NCBI GenBank assembly: GCA_000499405.2 | Contig: HG738140.1 | Location: 3,792,465-3,856,464 of the forward strand | Reading direction: 5' to 3' | Origin: Onchocerca volvulus | Lineage: Eukaryota; Nematoda; Chromadorea; Rhabditida; Onchocercidae | DNA: 64,000 nucleotides | Part shown: positions 1 to 12,900 of the stretch, piece after piece | How positions within the stretch are numbered: the stretch's first letter is position 1 | How the letters are laid out: each line of letters opens with the position of its first letter | Notes under the pieces: generated by a model | What the model was told of the DNA's origin: nothing | What the model saw: only the letters and a program-made list of their open reading frames with translations | The model's database searches: none | Program-made: the position numbers and the translations under genes

Positions 1-2877
1 AAAATTAAATCAAAGCTAAAAAAAAAAAACTTAAGTTTTTATAAATGATCAAATCAAATAAACATAAAAAAAATCAAATTTTCATACATAAAATATCAAA
101 TTAAATGAAAATAAGTAGAAATAAATTTAAATTTTATTAATAAAAATTTGAAAGTTGAGTGAAAAAATTGTAATCATCCATTTATATTATTCCATTATTA
201 TAAAAATGATAGTTCCTTTCGTTGGAAAATTTATTTTTTTTATTAGATTTGAAAATCATTTAAACAGAACAACAAAAAAAAAAAAAAGAAGGAAAAAAAA
301 TGAATTTTTTTTTTCGTTCGGTTACTGATAAAAAGATTTCTCGCAGTATTTATAAAATATTAATTAATATTAATTAGTAATTTTGTTTAGAGTTGAGCTG
401 ATTGGAGGAGCAAAATTAAAGGGTGGAAGAAGTTTTGTGGGAGGAAAAAGAAAAATTGGAAGTTTTGTTGATTATCAAGTATCGTTGCAAAAATGGTAAA
501 GAATCGGAAGTTTACTGCACACATCACACAAACATCAGTGTGACAAGAAAAATTTTTGATGAAAACGACGAGTGGGCGGGTAAAAATGAGTGGGTGGAAT
601 GGAATGAGTGGGCGGAAAAAATGAGTGGGTGGATTGGAATTTTTTTTTTAGAAAATGGGGAAAAATAAACGAAAGAAGATGTTTATAAATGATGTATGTG
701 TGTGTGTGCTTCGTTCGAAAAAAAGTTTTTTTAGTTATTTTTGTTTGGTGAAAAAACAGCAATCAATGATCATCAATAGCAGCAGCACAAATTGGTAAAA
801 TGTGAGAGAATTTCTTCACTTTTAAACTTTTTTTAAGCAAACAGAACAAAAAAAAAAAAAAAAAGTCGTGAAAAACAACTAATATATTAATAAGGTTATC
901 ATCATGTTAAACTTTCAATACATTTTACCTTTCCATCATAATCAGTACTTCATTTACCAAACCCCCCTTTTTTTTTTTTGTAAATTTAATTTTACCTACC
1001 CGCTAAATTTTTCAGGCGAATTTTTGAACATGTCATTTCAAGTCTTTTTTTGAATTTTTCACCTGCCATTTCAAATATATACATATTATATAAAAATTTC
1101 TTATTATATTTTTATTAAGGAATAAAAAATTTCAAGAATTTCAATTAATTACATGCTTGAAATTTGAATGCTTAATTAATGGATAAGAGTAATAAGAGAG
1201 GAAAATATGATTTTTTTTTCCTCATCTTTTCTTCTTTAAAAATAAAAAAAAAAATTGATGATTAATTACATTTTTATCAAATGAGTTCATTTTGAATTTT
1301 TTTCATCCGTTCTATTGAAAATTTTTTTTTTTTTTTTCTCTTTTCCAATATATTATCCGAAATATTCTCATAATCGGTTAAAATTTGCGGTCTTTTTTAC
1401 GCCAATTTATTTCAATTTGTAAGTTACTTCAACTGAAAATTACTGCAATTTGATATATAAAATAAATTAATTAATTAAAGTAATTATTTTTGTTCTTCTC
1501 TTTTTTTCGTCAGGAATAAATTCTTTTAATTAATCAAATGTATAAATCGAATTGAAAAGGTAAAAATTAAGTACTTTGAAAAGATCGAGGTGTTAATTAT
1601 TTCTCGATCATTGATAAATATTGATTGAGTGAAAAAAAATTACTAAGTTTTTTTCCGAATTTCGTCCTTTTTAGTGTCAATCAAACAAATATTAATGAAC
1701 TTAAATTTAAAAATTCGAATTGTGATGAAATAAAAATGTCGTACAACAAAAACACTTTTATTTTTAGTACACATTAGTCATCTTTTAATAGAATCTAATT
1801 TTAACATTTAGAATCTATTTCACAAAAAAAAAAGAAAAACGAAAAAAAAAAAGAATTTATCCAACCTTTTTTTTTTTTCAGCTTTTCTTTCATCTTATAT
1901 AATGAGAAATGCATAAATGAATTTTCTTCTCTTTTTTTTTTTTTTGTTCATTTTTACTAAAATGAATTTACATATTACTTTTTAAAATTTTCAAAAGTAA
2001 AAAAAGAAAAAAAAATAATCAGCCATAGGTAAAATAAGTTTGAATGAAATGAATTCGAAGCATAGGTAAAATGAAGGTAAGATGAGTTTGAAGTTTAGAT
2101 GAATAATAAAACAAAAAGCTTGAAATTTCTTTTTCTTAATTTCAAATTTTTTTTTTTTTTTGAAAAAACCAAATCTAAAAAATAATAATAAAGCATTAAA
2201 ATTAATGCTTTATATCAATTATAAGGATTATATTATTTACGTCATAATTTTCGATATAATTGGCACGCAACCGATGAATAATTTATTAAATCACTTCGTA
2301 CCATTCATTTTGTTTATTAAATTTTTATATATCATATGTATATATTTTACTTATTTCTGCTTTTTTTCTTCTCTTTCTGGAATTTCGAATGTTGAAAATT
2401 TTACAATTACTTCGGAAAATAAAATATCATTTGCTAACACTTTTTTTTTGGGGGGGGGGGTAAATATCAAATTTAGTCTTTTTAAAACGGAAGGAAAAAA
2501 AAATTAAAAAAGAAATTTCTTTCTTCTTATTAAAAAGAAAAATTTAAATTATTTATCAGGTAGCTATTAGTCGATTTGCCAAGTAATAAGATTATTATTC
2601 ATCTATTTTTACTTGATGAATGAATTATTGAATTTACAATGGCTTCATTTCGCATGATTTTATTTTTAATAACAACCATATCGATCAGAATGTATTGTTT
2701 CATTAAAAATAGATTTTTTCTTTCTTGAAATAACAATTTTTTTTTTCTTTGAATAATTCAAACCATCAATTTTTTTTTTTGCCATAAAAAAATTGAATTG
2801 AAAATTATTGAAATGGATTAGACATGAAAAACTGATTAACGAAACAGTAAAATTTCATTGCTTAAGTTGGAATTTTA
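1..2877. other. AT-rich low-complexity intergenic DNA
   Basis: No coding exon could be supported here. The stretch is dominated by A and T homopolymer runs. Short open frames lack both splice logic and protein-like composition. It contains a small G-rich minisatellite (listed separately) and a run of about nine T followed by ten G ending at 2460, which is unusual for this base composition. It may hold promoter or UTR sequence of a gene to the left, but nothing in the sequence shows this. Confidence 0.6.
569..634 (+). repeat. G-rich minisatellite, about four units
   Basis: Short imperfect units of the form GAGTGGGYGG followed by A-rich spacer (about 16-20 bases each) repeat about four times. 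They fall inside an 81-codon open frame (423-668) whose repeated W, E and N residues come from the repeat, so I do not call that frame a gene. Outside this patch the region is very A/T-rich. Confidence 0.6.
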
Positions 2878-2882
2878 GATGT

Positions 2883-3344
2883 ATGTTTAACTGGGGGAAC
2901 AACTTGTCAAAAAGGTAAAGAATCATTTGTTGCTCAACTGATTAAGTAATCACCATAACTACCTGTCGCAATTAATTAATCGTTTGTTGCATCAGCTTAT
3001 TTATGAATCTTGCCGTTCTTTAAAATTTTGGCAATTCTCACACCTAAACATCACAGCTATTCTTGACTATTCGAACCTAGAACCGGTTTTAGTTTAAATG
3101 AAAAGCAATTAAATATTTTCGCAGAAAATGTCGTCAACATCACTTCTCGTTTAATATGAAGCATCCACAACCAATAAAAACTTCGAGTAATAAAATCGAG
3201 CAAGAAAAAGCCGATCATATCCTTGAACGTCCCAGAAGATTGCATTTTCAAACGTCGGAAATAATTTTTCATTCACCGACGATTCACGAACATTTTACTA
3301 CTGATCTTTGCCCAAAGTATAAAATTAATGTGAACGCAACATAA
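2883..3344 (+). CDS. Tentative two-exon small protein of unknown function
   Basis: I do not recognise this protein. The model joins exon 2883-2914 (ATG at 2883) to exon 3125-3344, across an intron with a GTAAAG donor and a TTTTCGCAG acceptor. The join is in phase and gives about 83 residues, rich in His, Lys and Pro, ending in TAA at 3342. An acceptor-like GGAATTTTAG lies just before the first exon and could be a spliced-leader site. An AATAAA follows the stop at about 3362. Against it: the short length, no recognised domain, a competing ATG at 2879 that leads to an immediate stop, and no homology I can name. It would converge on the TPR gene. It could be non-coding or a relic. Confidence 0.27.
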
Positions 3345-3900
3345 ACTTTATTCTTCATGGAAAATAAAATTAAACGATAAAACGATTAGAACAACAATCT
3401 ACAAATGAAAGAACTGGCAGAATGCACAGTTTGCTTTCACTGAAACTCAAAAAAAGGAAACTAGTTCGGAATACATTTATTTATTGATAGATTAGCAAAA
3501 AATTCTAACCTGCATCCTAATTCTCAAGAATTTATGGGAACAAAATTTATAGGAGCATACATCGATGAAAAAAAAAGTTCCCTAAACAATCATCAAAGGT
3601 CCTTCTCTTTTTTTTTTTTAAAATTTGTATTCATAATCAGACTTATGCAAAAAAAGAAAAAAAAAGACTAAAATCATATTAATTTCAAAATCTTTTGAGT
3701 TAGCAAATGTAGCTTAACATCGACTATAAGAAGTATCGGTTAAAAACAGATGTCACAAATAACTCAACTTTGTATAATTTTTGTATAAGCGAAATCATAA
3801 CATTAGGATTCAGACGTGAGCATGGAATATGGTTTAGAAATTATCAATAATTGAAATACGGTTCTTTTTAAAATTAAATTTCTGATTCACATAAATTTTA

Positions 3901-6900
3901 TTACATACGATATCCGCGTCCACGACGTAACAGCGTAGCACGTCCTCCACGTTGCATAGAACCGGAAATTTGATGAGTTGTATCACTGCTAAAACGATAC
4001 TTCATTTGAAAATGTTATTTTTTGGACATTTTCGAGAAAACGTTTGATAAGTTTGATAAAACATTTCGCATCCGAAAAATCGATCATAAGCGACAATTGT
4101 TTATTTTTTTAAAGGAAAAGTTATTGTTGAAAAATTATTGAATCATTCAGCTTATCAAAGAAAAAATTAAGTTCTTCAGCGATCTCAAATCAATTAATAT
4201 TGCTAATCATAAAATGATAAATTAAGAAGCAAATCAGACGGCCCAAAGACAGAAGTTAGCTTTAGCTATAGTGTAATTCATTGCTTGATTTTTTTTTTTT
4301 TTTTGAAAATGCATAATTTAATAGTATAAAATTTAAAAAAGCTGGATTTTAATTTGCCACATTCCGTAACTGCACATTAAATGAAATAATTTTGCTAATC
4401 AGCCTGCAATAGTTTGCAAGATTTAGCAAGAATTTATTCGCTGCATGTTAAGAATCAGTGTATTACCTGCTTGAAGTGGGTTCTGTTATATCAGGATATC
4501 GTATTCGGATACGTCTCGTTGCTGATCCATCCGATGTACTTGGTCCCGAAGATCCTGCTTCATCATCTGTCTGTGGTGCATGCCTATCTCCTTGCTCCTC
4601 TTCGGCTACATCATTTCCTCCTTCTATCATCAGTGCATGCTCACTTTCACCGCTATCAACATCTGTACCTGTTACTGGAGCAACCGTACTTGATGCGCCA
4701 CGACTATCGGATTCAATATTTTCTACGAAAAATTTTTTTTGAGAATTTACCGAAAGCATATTACTAGAACACTTCATCATTATCCTATTCTCAGAACAAA
4801 AGTATTTTAATATACCATTACCGAATATTCCATATGTTAATATCGAATATTTCATATTTACTGCATAAGATTCTAGTTGATATATAGGAATTCCATCCCA
4901 AAAAAAAAAAAATATAGAAATGAACACAAACACACATACCGATAAGCGGTGGCGAATCACGTACCACATGCAATTCTGAACCGGATACAACTAAACAAAG
5001 GTAACATCAGTTATTTTTAGATATTTAGAATTCTATTAGATACTAATTTTCCAATAAAACTAAGATTTATTTAGTTTCAAGAATATCTTACCATCACCAC
5101 CTTCTTGCGAAGCTATATCCAATGAATGGGACTGTGAATCAAGTTCTGCAGATGGTACATAAAGCGCTTCTGAATTGCCATGTCTAAAATCAAGAATAGT
5201 AGAATATTAGACAAAAATCCACAAAATTACAAAAATTTGAAGGCCTCAAAAACGAAATAAAATTTTTCTTCAATAAAAGTTGGTGAATAATTAGCCAATT
5301 TGAGATTCGAAGCATCCATTCACACAGAAGATTGCAAAAAAAAAAAAAAAAAAAAAAAAAGAAAAAAAGGGAAATTTTCTTAATGAAAGATACAAAGCCA
5401 GAGAATTCGCCATATTTTTAAGCAGTCATAAAGTTATGAATAGGTTTCATAGATTTTAAAAAAATTCTTACTCCGAACGACTTGTTTCACCTTCACCAGT
5501 AAGACCTCCGACAAAAGTATGCAACATTGATGAATCCATATGCGAAGTGGCACCAGAGTGCTCTGCAGCCGCTTCTAATCTAAGCTCCATGCGCCGAATG
5601 GATTCGTCTAATATATTATAAATATCATTTCAAACGAGAAAAGTAAACATTCCAAATTTATATATATATATATAAAGAAAAATCACTTGGTTTTACATTT
5701 TTTGGAAAAACTAATACAGAATTTATCTCAGAAAGATAAAATTTGGAATGAAACGACCGAACCTTGAATGTTCTGCATTTCACGAGCTTCAGCAGTGCTC
5801 GTTTCCACATCATCATCAACAACAATAGGACGTTTATGATCCTCACCATGTGCTTCATCCGTAGAAAGATCTGCTGGAGAGCGTGATTGCTCCATTTCAC
5901 CATCATCATCATCTTCTATTAGAATAACACCGTCATCCTCATCACCATCATTTCCTGATTCCTGTAAATTGCTTAGACTGAAAAATCTTGATAACTGGTT
6001 TATCATTATTGGAAAGTCCTCGAACTTGAATCAGCTCAAAAATAATTTGGTAATAATTTATGTCGTAAGTAAAAGATAAATAATTATATGTAAGCAGTCA
6101 AAACTAAAAAGAAATCATTACAATAAATATTAATATTCGCAAATAATATAAGCCGAGATTTCATATTTCAAAAATGAGACATTCATGCATAATATGGTAG
6201 GCCTATAAATATACAATAAACGAGCAGGAATTAGAAACATGCCCAAAAAACACCAGGAAGTTAGGAAGAACAATATTTTCAGAAAATTTTTTACTCCATG
6301 TTTTTAAATTTTTACGCATGCAATATGAAATTTAAAAAAAGTAATCTTCTAATCCTCCACACTTTAAACCTTGTATAATTACTTTTAAGAAGAACTAACT
6401 AGATGCGGTCCACCTCGCGCAGTATGATAAGCAGGTCTTCTATAATGTAAAGGTAATTCAAATTCACCCTCTTCATCCGGTTCCTCTTCATCAAATTCCT
6501 CATCTTCCATCTCTTCTAACATTTCATCACCCTGAAAAACTTAATGATAACAAGAACAATTCGTAAATATTAGAAACAAAAACTTGAGGAAACCATCAAA
6601 TTCTCTGAATTAGAATTATATCAATTGCAGAAAAATTAATTTCCTAGGCAATGAGAAACATCAAGTACATTTTATCAATTTTAGTCGAATGGCATTAAAT
6701 TATTCTTTTCACTAACCGCTTCCTCACTAAGATTATCTTCATCCGCTGAGGCTTCTCGTCCAAGATCTTCCTCACCTACTATAATATCATGCCCATTGTC
6801 CTCAATTTGCTCATCCTCATCATGGCATTCTTGCGCTACTCCCTCACCAACTGTTTCATAACTAATATCCGCACTGATTTCCTGCAAAAATCAATGAAAT

Positions 6901-9900
6901 TTTCAAAGTTAATCAGTTAGCAAAACAAGCGATTTGTTAGCAAGATTATTCAGTTTCGATAAAGTTTTTTGGAATGCTGTGCTGTGTTAAGAATCCTACA
7001 AACATATCACTCTAAGCCTAAAAAACTTTGTAGTGTATTTGAAACATATGAAAACATACTGAAAATGAAATAAATCGTAACTCAAACTATATATTCATCA
7101 TTATACAATATTTGACATTTAGCAAATTAAAAGTCGATGATATATCGAAGTTAATAAATTCTTAAGAAAAGAAACCAACTTCAACAGCCGATTTAGTACT
7201 CTTCTCTGCTTCACTTATTCTCATGCCATCTGATGGACCGCCTTCAGGATTCGTGGTTGTTTCAACTGTTGAAAGAAATTCAATATCAATTATAAAATTC
7301 ATTTAATTAATAAAAATATTAATATTATATTAAAAAAGTTATTTTCAATTTTCAACTATCAAACCAACCACTTTCTTGCTGTTCATGTTCAGCTTCATCC
7401 GTAGCATGCTGTTCGACATCAACTCGTGATTCACTTCCTGATTTCATGAAACGACCACTAGTGGAAACCTTCAAAATAGCCTTCAAAATAGAGAAAACTA
7501 ATGCTTGCTTAGCTACAATGTTGGAGAATATGTTTAACCAAATTCTTCTTCCTAATATCTTTCCAAACCCCTTGTCTTCATAGAAATCTTGAACGTATTA
7601 AAAAATTTCATAATTAAGAAATCATCATTTATAGAGATTTTGTACAGAAACAAGAAGCAATTATACCTGTCCCATAGGGCTTCCTCGGTAACGCTTTCGC
7701 GGTTCCAAAACATCCGATCCAGTCTCAATTTGATCACTGAAAACTGCGAAATAGACTGATAATTCAAATGAAATTAAAAAATTTCAGCAATTACTTGAGA
7801 ACGATGAAAGGATTTTAACCTTGATGGTACGTAAGCTCGTTTCCTTAATAGTTCATTTTCATTGCGGCTCATCGAAATCGATTGTAGTCCCACTTGTGAC
7901 ACGATTCCTGGCACTGCAATTGGTACATCTCCACTTACTACACTGCTTGTGATGACATTAGCTCCATCACCATTTCCAGAAGTAACTATAAAGTAATATT
8001 AAATCAAAATCTGTAAAATTAATTGCAGTTTAATTATTAATTCCGTAATGAAATTTTAAATTGAAAGTCATGATAATATTGGCCACAATACTGAAGTGTG
8101 ACACAACGAAAACAAATCTTTTTTAAGCTTTTTTTATCTGGAATAACAATCTTTTTCATATCATGAAGTTCACAAGCAAATTCCAAACTATCAGAAGCAC
8201 ATACAAATTTCAAGCAAGAAAACTTTCAAACTAACTATTATGCTGCTGTAATCGCACTTGTATAATATCACCAGAAGAGGACTGACTCACAGTATTACTC
8301 TGCAAAAAATTTTCTATAAAGTTTTTGACATCAATTTATTTCAAAGCCTGCAAAAATTATATATACATATGAAATCGCTCTGCTGAATAAAAAAATTATT
8401 ATGGATTATCATGCATTTTTTTATAACATTCTTCGCGTTAGTCAATATATGAATACTAGGAAAAATCATTGAAGGTGATTATAAGAATAAAAATTGATGT
8501 ATCAATTTTTATTAAGAATTGTTAAGCTTTTTTTTTTTTTTTTGTAATCTGATAAATCGACGGATACAGTAAAACTGAGTAATACCTGTTCGCTAGTTGT
8601 TGATACAGGTGTACTTCGATATGCTTCTTGTTCATCAATACTTTCAACAATTGCTATTTCTTGTTTCCTATCTTCATATTTCTCAGTCTCTGTAACAGCT
8701 AATGTTACAGGAGCTTTAACAAGCGGCAATGAATGTGAAGTGGTTAGTGTTTCTGAAATACACTGCATAATTTTCCTTACAAAATTTTCCCTGTGATAGA
8801 ATAACAGAAACAGAAAAACAATTTGCTTGATTACTGCAATTTCCTGAAGGAATTTTTAAAAGAATTTGAAAAGAATATCTTTGCCAAGTTTATCCGTATT
8901 CTAAACTCATAACTTTCCACTATATACGGTAACATTATGAAAGTTAGCATAAAACAGTCGAAAAATCTTTGAAACGAAACACACTTCTGGAAATAATAAT
9001 TTACCTTCTTTGGACAAGGGAGGAAAATCTGCTCCAGCAATATTGGTAGCAATGGGTGCAGCAACAGGAGAGCTTTGACTCTGAGAAATCACAGATGTGG
9101 AGGAGCTAGAAAAAATATTTTAATGATACAGATTCAATCACTAAGAAATTTAATTAATAGAAACAGTAGTTATTATGTCACTCTGCTTTGAAAACAAGCA
9201 ATTCGGCAATTCGAATAGCTTCCAGATTGGTGCAAAACTGGTACTGTATTTAGAGTAATAAAAAAAAAAAAAAAACAATTGAACACATAATTTTCAGAAT
9301 ATGGGATATTATTCGATAATAAAGTCTCCGATAACTTAGTGATTAAAACGATGTTTGCAGTTTCAGAAGACTTAAATTCGTGGGATGGTTCGAGTTAATG
9401 CAAATAGATAACCAAACAAACATGAATTATCATAATTAAAAATCGGATACGAAAATATTAAAAAAAATTTACCTGGCAGGTTTAACAAATGCCGCGCTAG
9501 GAAAACTAGAGCGACTACTGATTTCTTTACGACATGTGTCCAATGCAGCTTCTAATATTTTTATCTTTCCCTGATAGGCTTCGTCTGATTGCTTAGCTGC
9601 TTCTCGCATTCGAGTTACTTCTTGTTCCTTTTTGGTTAACATACTTGTGATCGAATTTAATCGAAAACGTAACTCTTCTAAAAACTATTTTTCTAAAAGT
9701 TGAAACAAAAACATCGGAAATTAAATCGAAAATTAGGACTTGTCAAAATTCTGAAATAGATAATGGTAAGCCATACAAAATTTCATAATAACTTTTAAAG
9801 AAGTATAAACCTTTCGTATCACTTTCTGTTTTCAGTTCTCGAATTCTAGTTTCAGCCTCGTTTAACTTTGCTTGTGCCAATTTATATCTTTCGGCAGATT

Positions 9901-12900
9901 CTTCTAACTGTTTAGATAAATCCTAAAACTAACCCAGTTTATAATTAATCAAAAAGTATTGTTAATGCAAAAAAAAAGATTTCTGCATCGACTAACAAAA
10001 CCCATGGTTAACAACTCATTGTGATATCAAAAACGCAAATGCTAGATATTTTAAACCATAAGATGAAATATCTCCAAAAACATCTGACAAGCAATAAAAA
10101 CTGCTGCGGATTAATCAGAAAATTTAATGATTCCAATCGTTAACGATCAAATCATCGTATATAATGAACCATATGATTTGAAAATCATATCATTTCTAAA
10201 GATCATGCAGCTGCATTGGTTGCATTAATGGGAAATGCATTGAACTGATCGAATAACGGATGTAAAAAACTGCGAAAGAAAAATTATTAAGTCAAATTCT
10301 CTCTAATTTCTAAGTTAAGACCAATAAATTCCAACTCTATTCTGCTGATTGAGCCCTTCTAATTGTTTCAATTGTGTTTGAAGAATTGTGTTTGCTTTCG
10401 TTGACTGTGTACCGCTCGTTCCCATATCAACTGGCCAACCAGTTCGAGGCGCGATTTTCTGAAAAAGAATTTGCAAAAAGATTTAAATTCAAAAAACAAC
10501 AATAAAGGAATGCTATATAATTTCATCTTAATTTCATACCGGCATATCAGAATAGCAACTGAAAATTGAAATTGGAAATTCTACAAGTCATGCAATCAGG
10601 TGCGTGCGAAAATGATACCTGCTGTTTTTGCTTCTCAATCTCAGCACGTAAAGCAAGCAATTCTTGCTTCAATCTTGCAGTTTCTGTGGTATTTTCCTCT
10701 TCTACCATTGATTTCTCAGCCGGCTTCGTTTTCAATTCTTCAACTTCTTTTTCCAAATTTTGAAATTTCATCCTGTATCGACGAGCAATTAATCTTGCTT
10801 GCTCGAACCTTGCTGACAATTTCAGTCGTTCCGATTCACTTTCATCAAGTTTCGTCTGCACATCCATCAAGGCTTCTCTGGAAACAGGCTAATAGTTTTG
10901 CTTCGACGATAATAAAAACGGTATAAATAATATGCAAATTCAATTCCTCACAAAAATTTATAGCTCAAATGCAAAAGATTATGAAATTATTTAGAAAAAA
11001 GTTGAAAACTTCATTGTTTTGAGGCGTTTTTCATCAAACATACAAGCTAACGCAGACAATTCAGTATAAGATGAAAAATGAATGAAGTAACAAGAGATAT
11101 CGACGTTCATTAATATGAATGAACTTACTTAGATGTTGATTCACGAACGGATTTTTCTATTTCTTTTTTCAATGAATCACGTTCTATTGTTATCATGCCT
11201 AGCTTGCGCTTCAGTGATTCAACTTCGTTACTAAAATTTAGTTTTTAGTGAGTAGGAAGGCAAAAAAAGCTCAATTTTTTTAAAATGTAGTCAAGAAAGA
11301 AATAACGAAACATTGGAAAAAAAAAATAGTACTTTAAAGCGACCACTTTTTCAGGTCCAAATTTACCCAATGATATCAACGCTTGATTATGTCTTTCTTT
11401 CCAGGATTCAAGCTGAAAAAAGCTTCGATATTTATCAACAAATACAAATGGGAAATCAATTTTTTCAAAATCCTCGAAATATTCTTCGGAAGACTTTTTA
11501 GAAAAATATTCAAAAGCAAGAAATATGCTTAAAAATTGACGAAATCAGAAATATTATAACGATGTCATTACTTCTTTTCGGCAGGTTTGCAAATCAGCGC
11601 AGACATTCTGTAACCTTCCTTTTTCCGTAACTTTTTCTGCACCCAAACTAGCAACACGTATTTGCAAATCGCTTATCTAGAATAAAAGAAAAGAAAAATC
11701 AAAATATGATTACATCAGACTTATTAATTACTCATATCAATTCTCATTTATTACTAGATTGATTTAAATTCGTACATTTTTCGATAGCTGTTCATTACGA
11801 CGGGTTAATTTTTCATTCTGCAGTTTCAAGTTCTGATTTTCTTTTTGTATATCGTCCATTAACGTCAGTCGTGCTACCATTTCACTTTTTTCCGCAATTG
11901 AACGAATATGTGCCTGGAAAATTTCCGTAATCATATAGCTGAATACAAAATTTAAAACATCCCGATAGTCTAATAATTTCGTTCCAATATTCCTAAGAAC
12001 TTTTTTTTTTAAAATTCAGTCATGCATTTTCTTATCTAATAATAACAATAATTTACGTTGGTGTTGATTTATATGTTTTAATGAAAAACTTAAGAATGCA
12101 AGGTCAGATAAGAATTGAAATTAGCAATAAATAATGTAGCAATTCATGTTTGCAAATCAGTATAATAAAATAAACAAACTTCAGCTTCTTTCCGAAGTTT
12201 TTGAATTTCTTCTTCTAATTTCAATCGATGTTCAACAGCCGTGGCTTGCTGAACTTGCAATCGCTTCCACTGAAGTTCTGCATTCATCATTCGTTCCATA
12301 GCCTAAATTAAAAGCATCAATATAACTGAAATTTAATTACTTCTCAAATTTTGGAAGTTTTGAAAAGCCTTGAAATATATTACGTTTTAAAACAGAACAG
12401 AAAAAAAAAAAAAAAAAAAGCTACTTGTCGATTTTCTCCTTGCAAATATTTAATAACTTCATAGAGTGCAACAGTTGATTTGGAACCAGCAGGTGTCACA
12501 ATATCTTCACTTGAAGTAGAAGCGCTTCCAGAACGTTCCAAAACTGCCATACGCTCTGCTATCTGTAACAAAATACTGAAGATGAACCAAAATCATTTCT
12601 GCAAATAATTTGTTTTTGTATCAGATAAAATCCTATAATCGCATGTTTCGATTTTAGACTTTTCAATTCCGCATCACCCGCCATTTCTAAGCCACATAAA
12701 TAGTTGAATTGAATAAAATACATACTTTCATTAAATTATCACCCAATTCTTCCAGTTTATGCTTTTGCTCGTCAATTACTTTATTAGCTGCACTGAGATC
12801 TTCTTCAAATCGATTTCTTTCAACACGAAGTGCAGCCTGAAATTGGTTTATTTAGCTAAATCATAATAGAAATGGACTCCTGCACTTGCAAAAACAAGGA

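Noticed and set aside
423..668. 81-codon open frame on +
   Set aside because: Its residues come from a G-rich minisatellite; there is no start ATG, splice logic or family resemblance.
4414..4767. 117-codon frame on +
   Set aside because: It is antisense to a well-supported TPR exon (4467-4722) that is in phase with its neighbours.
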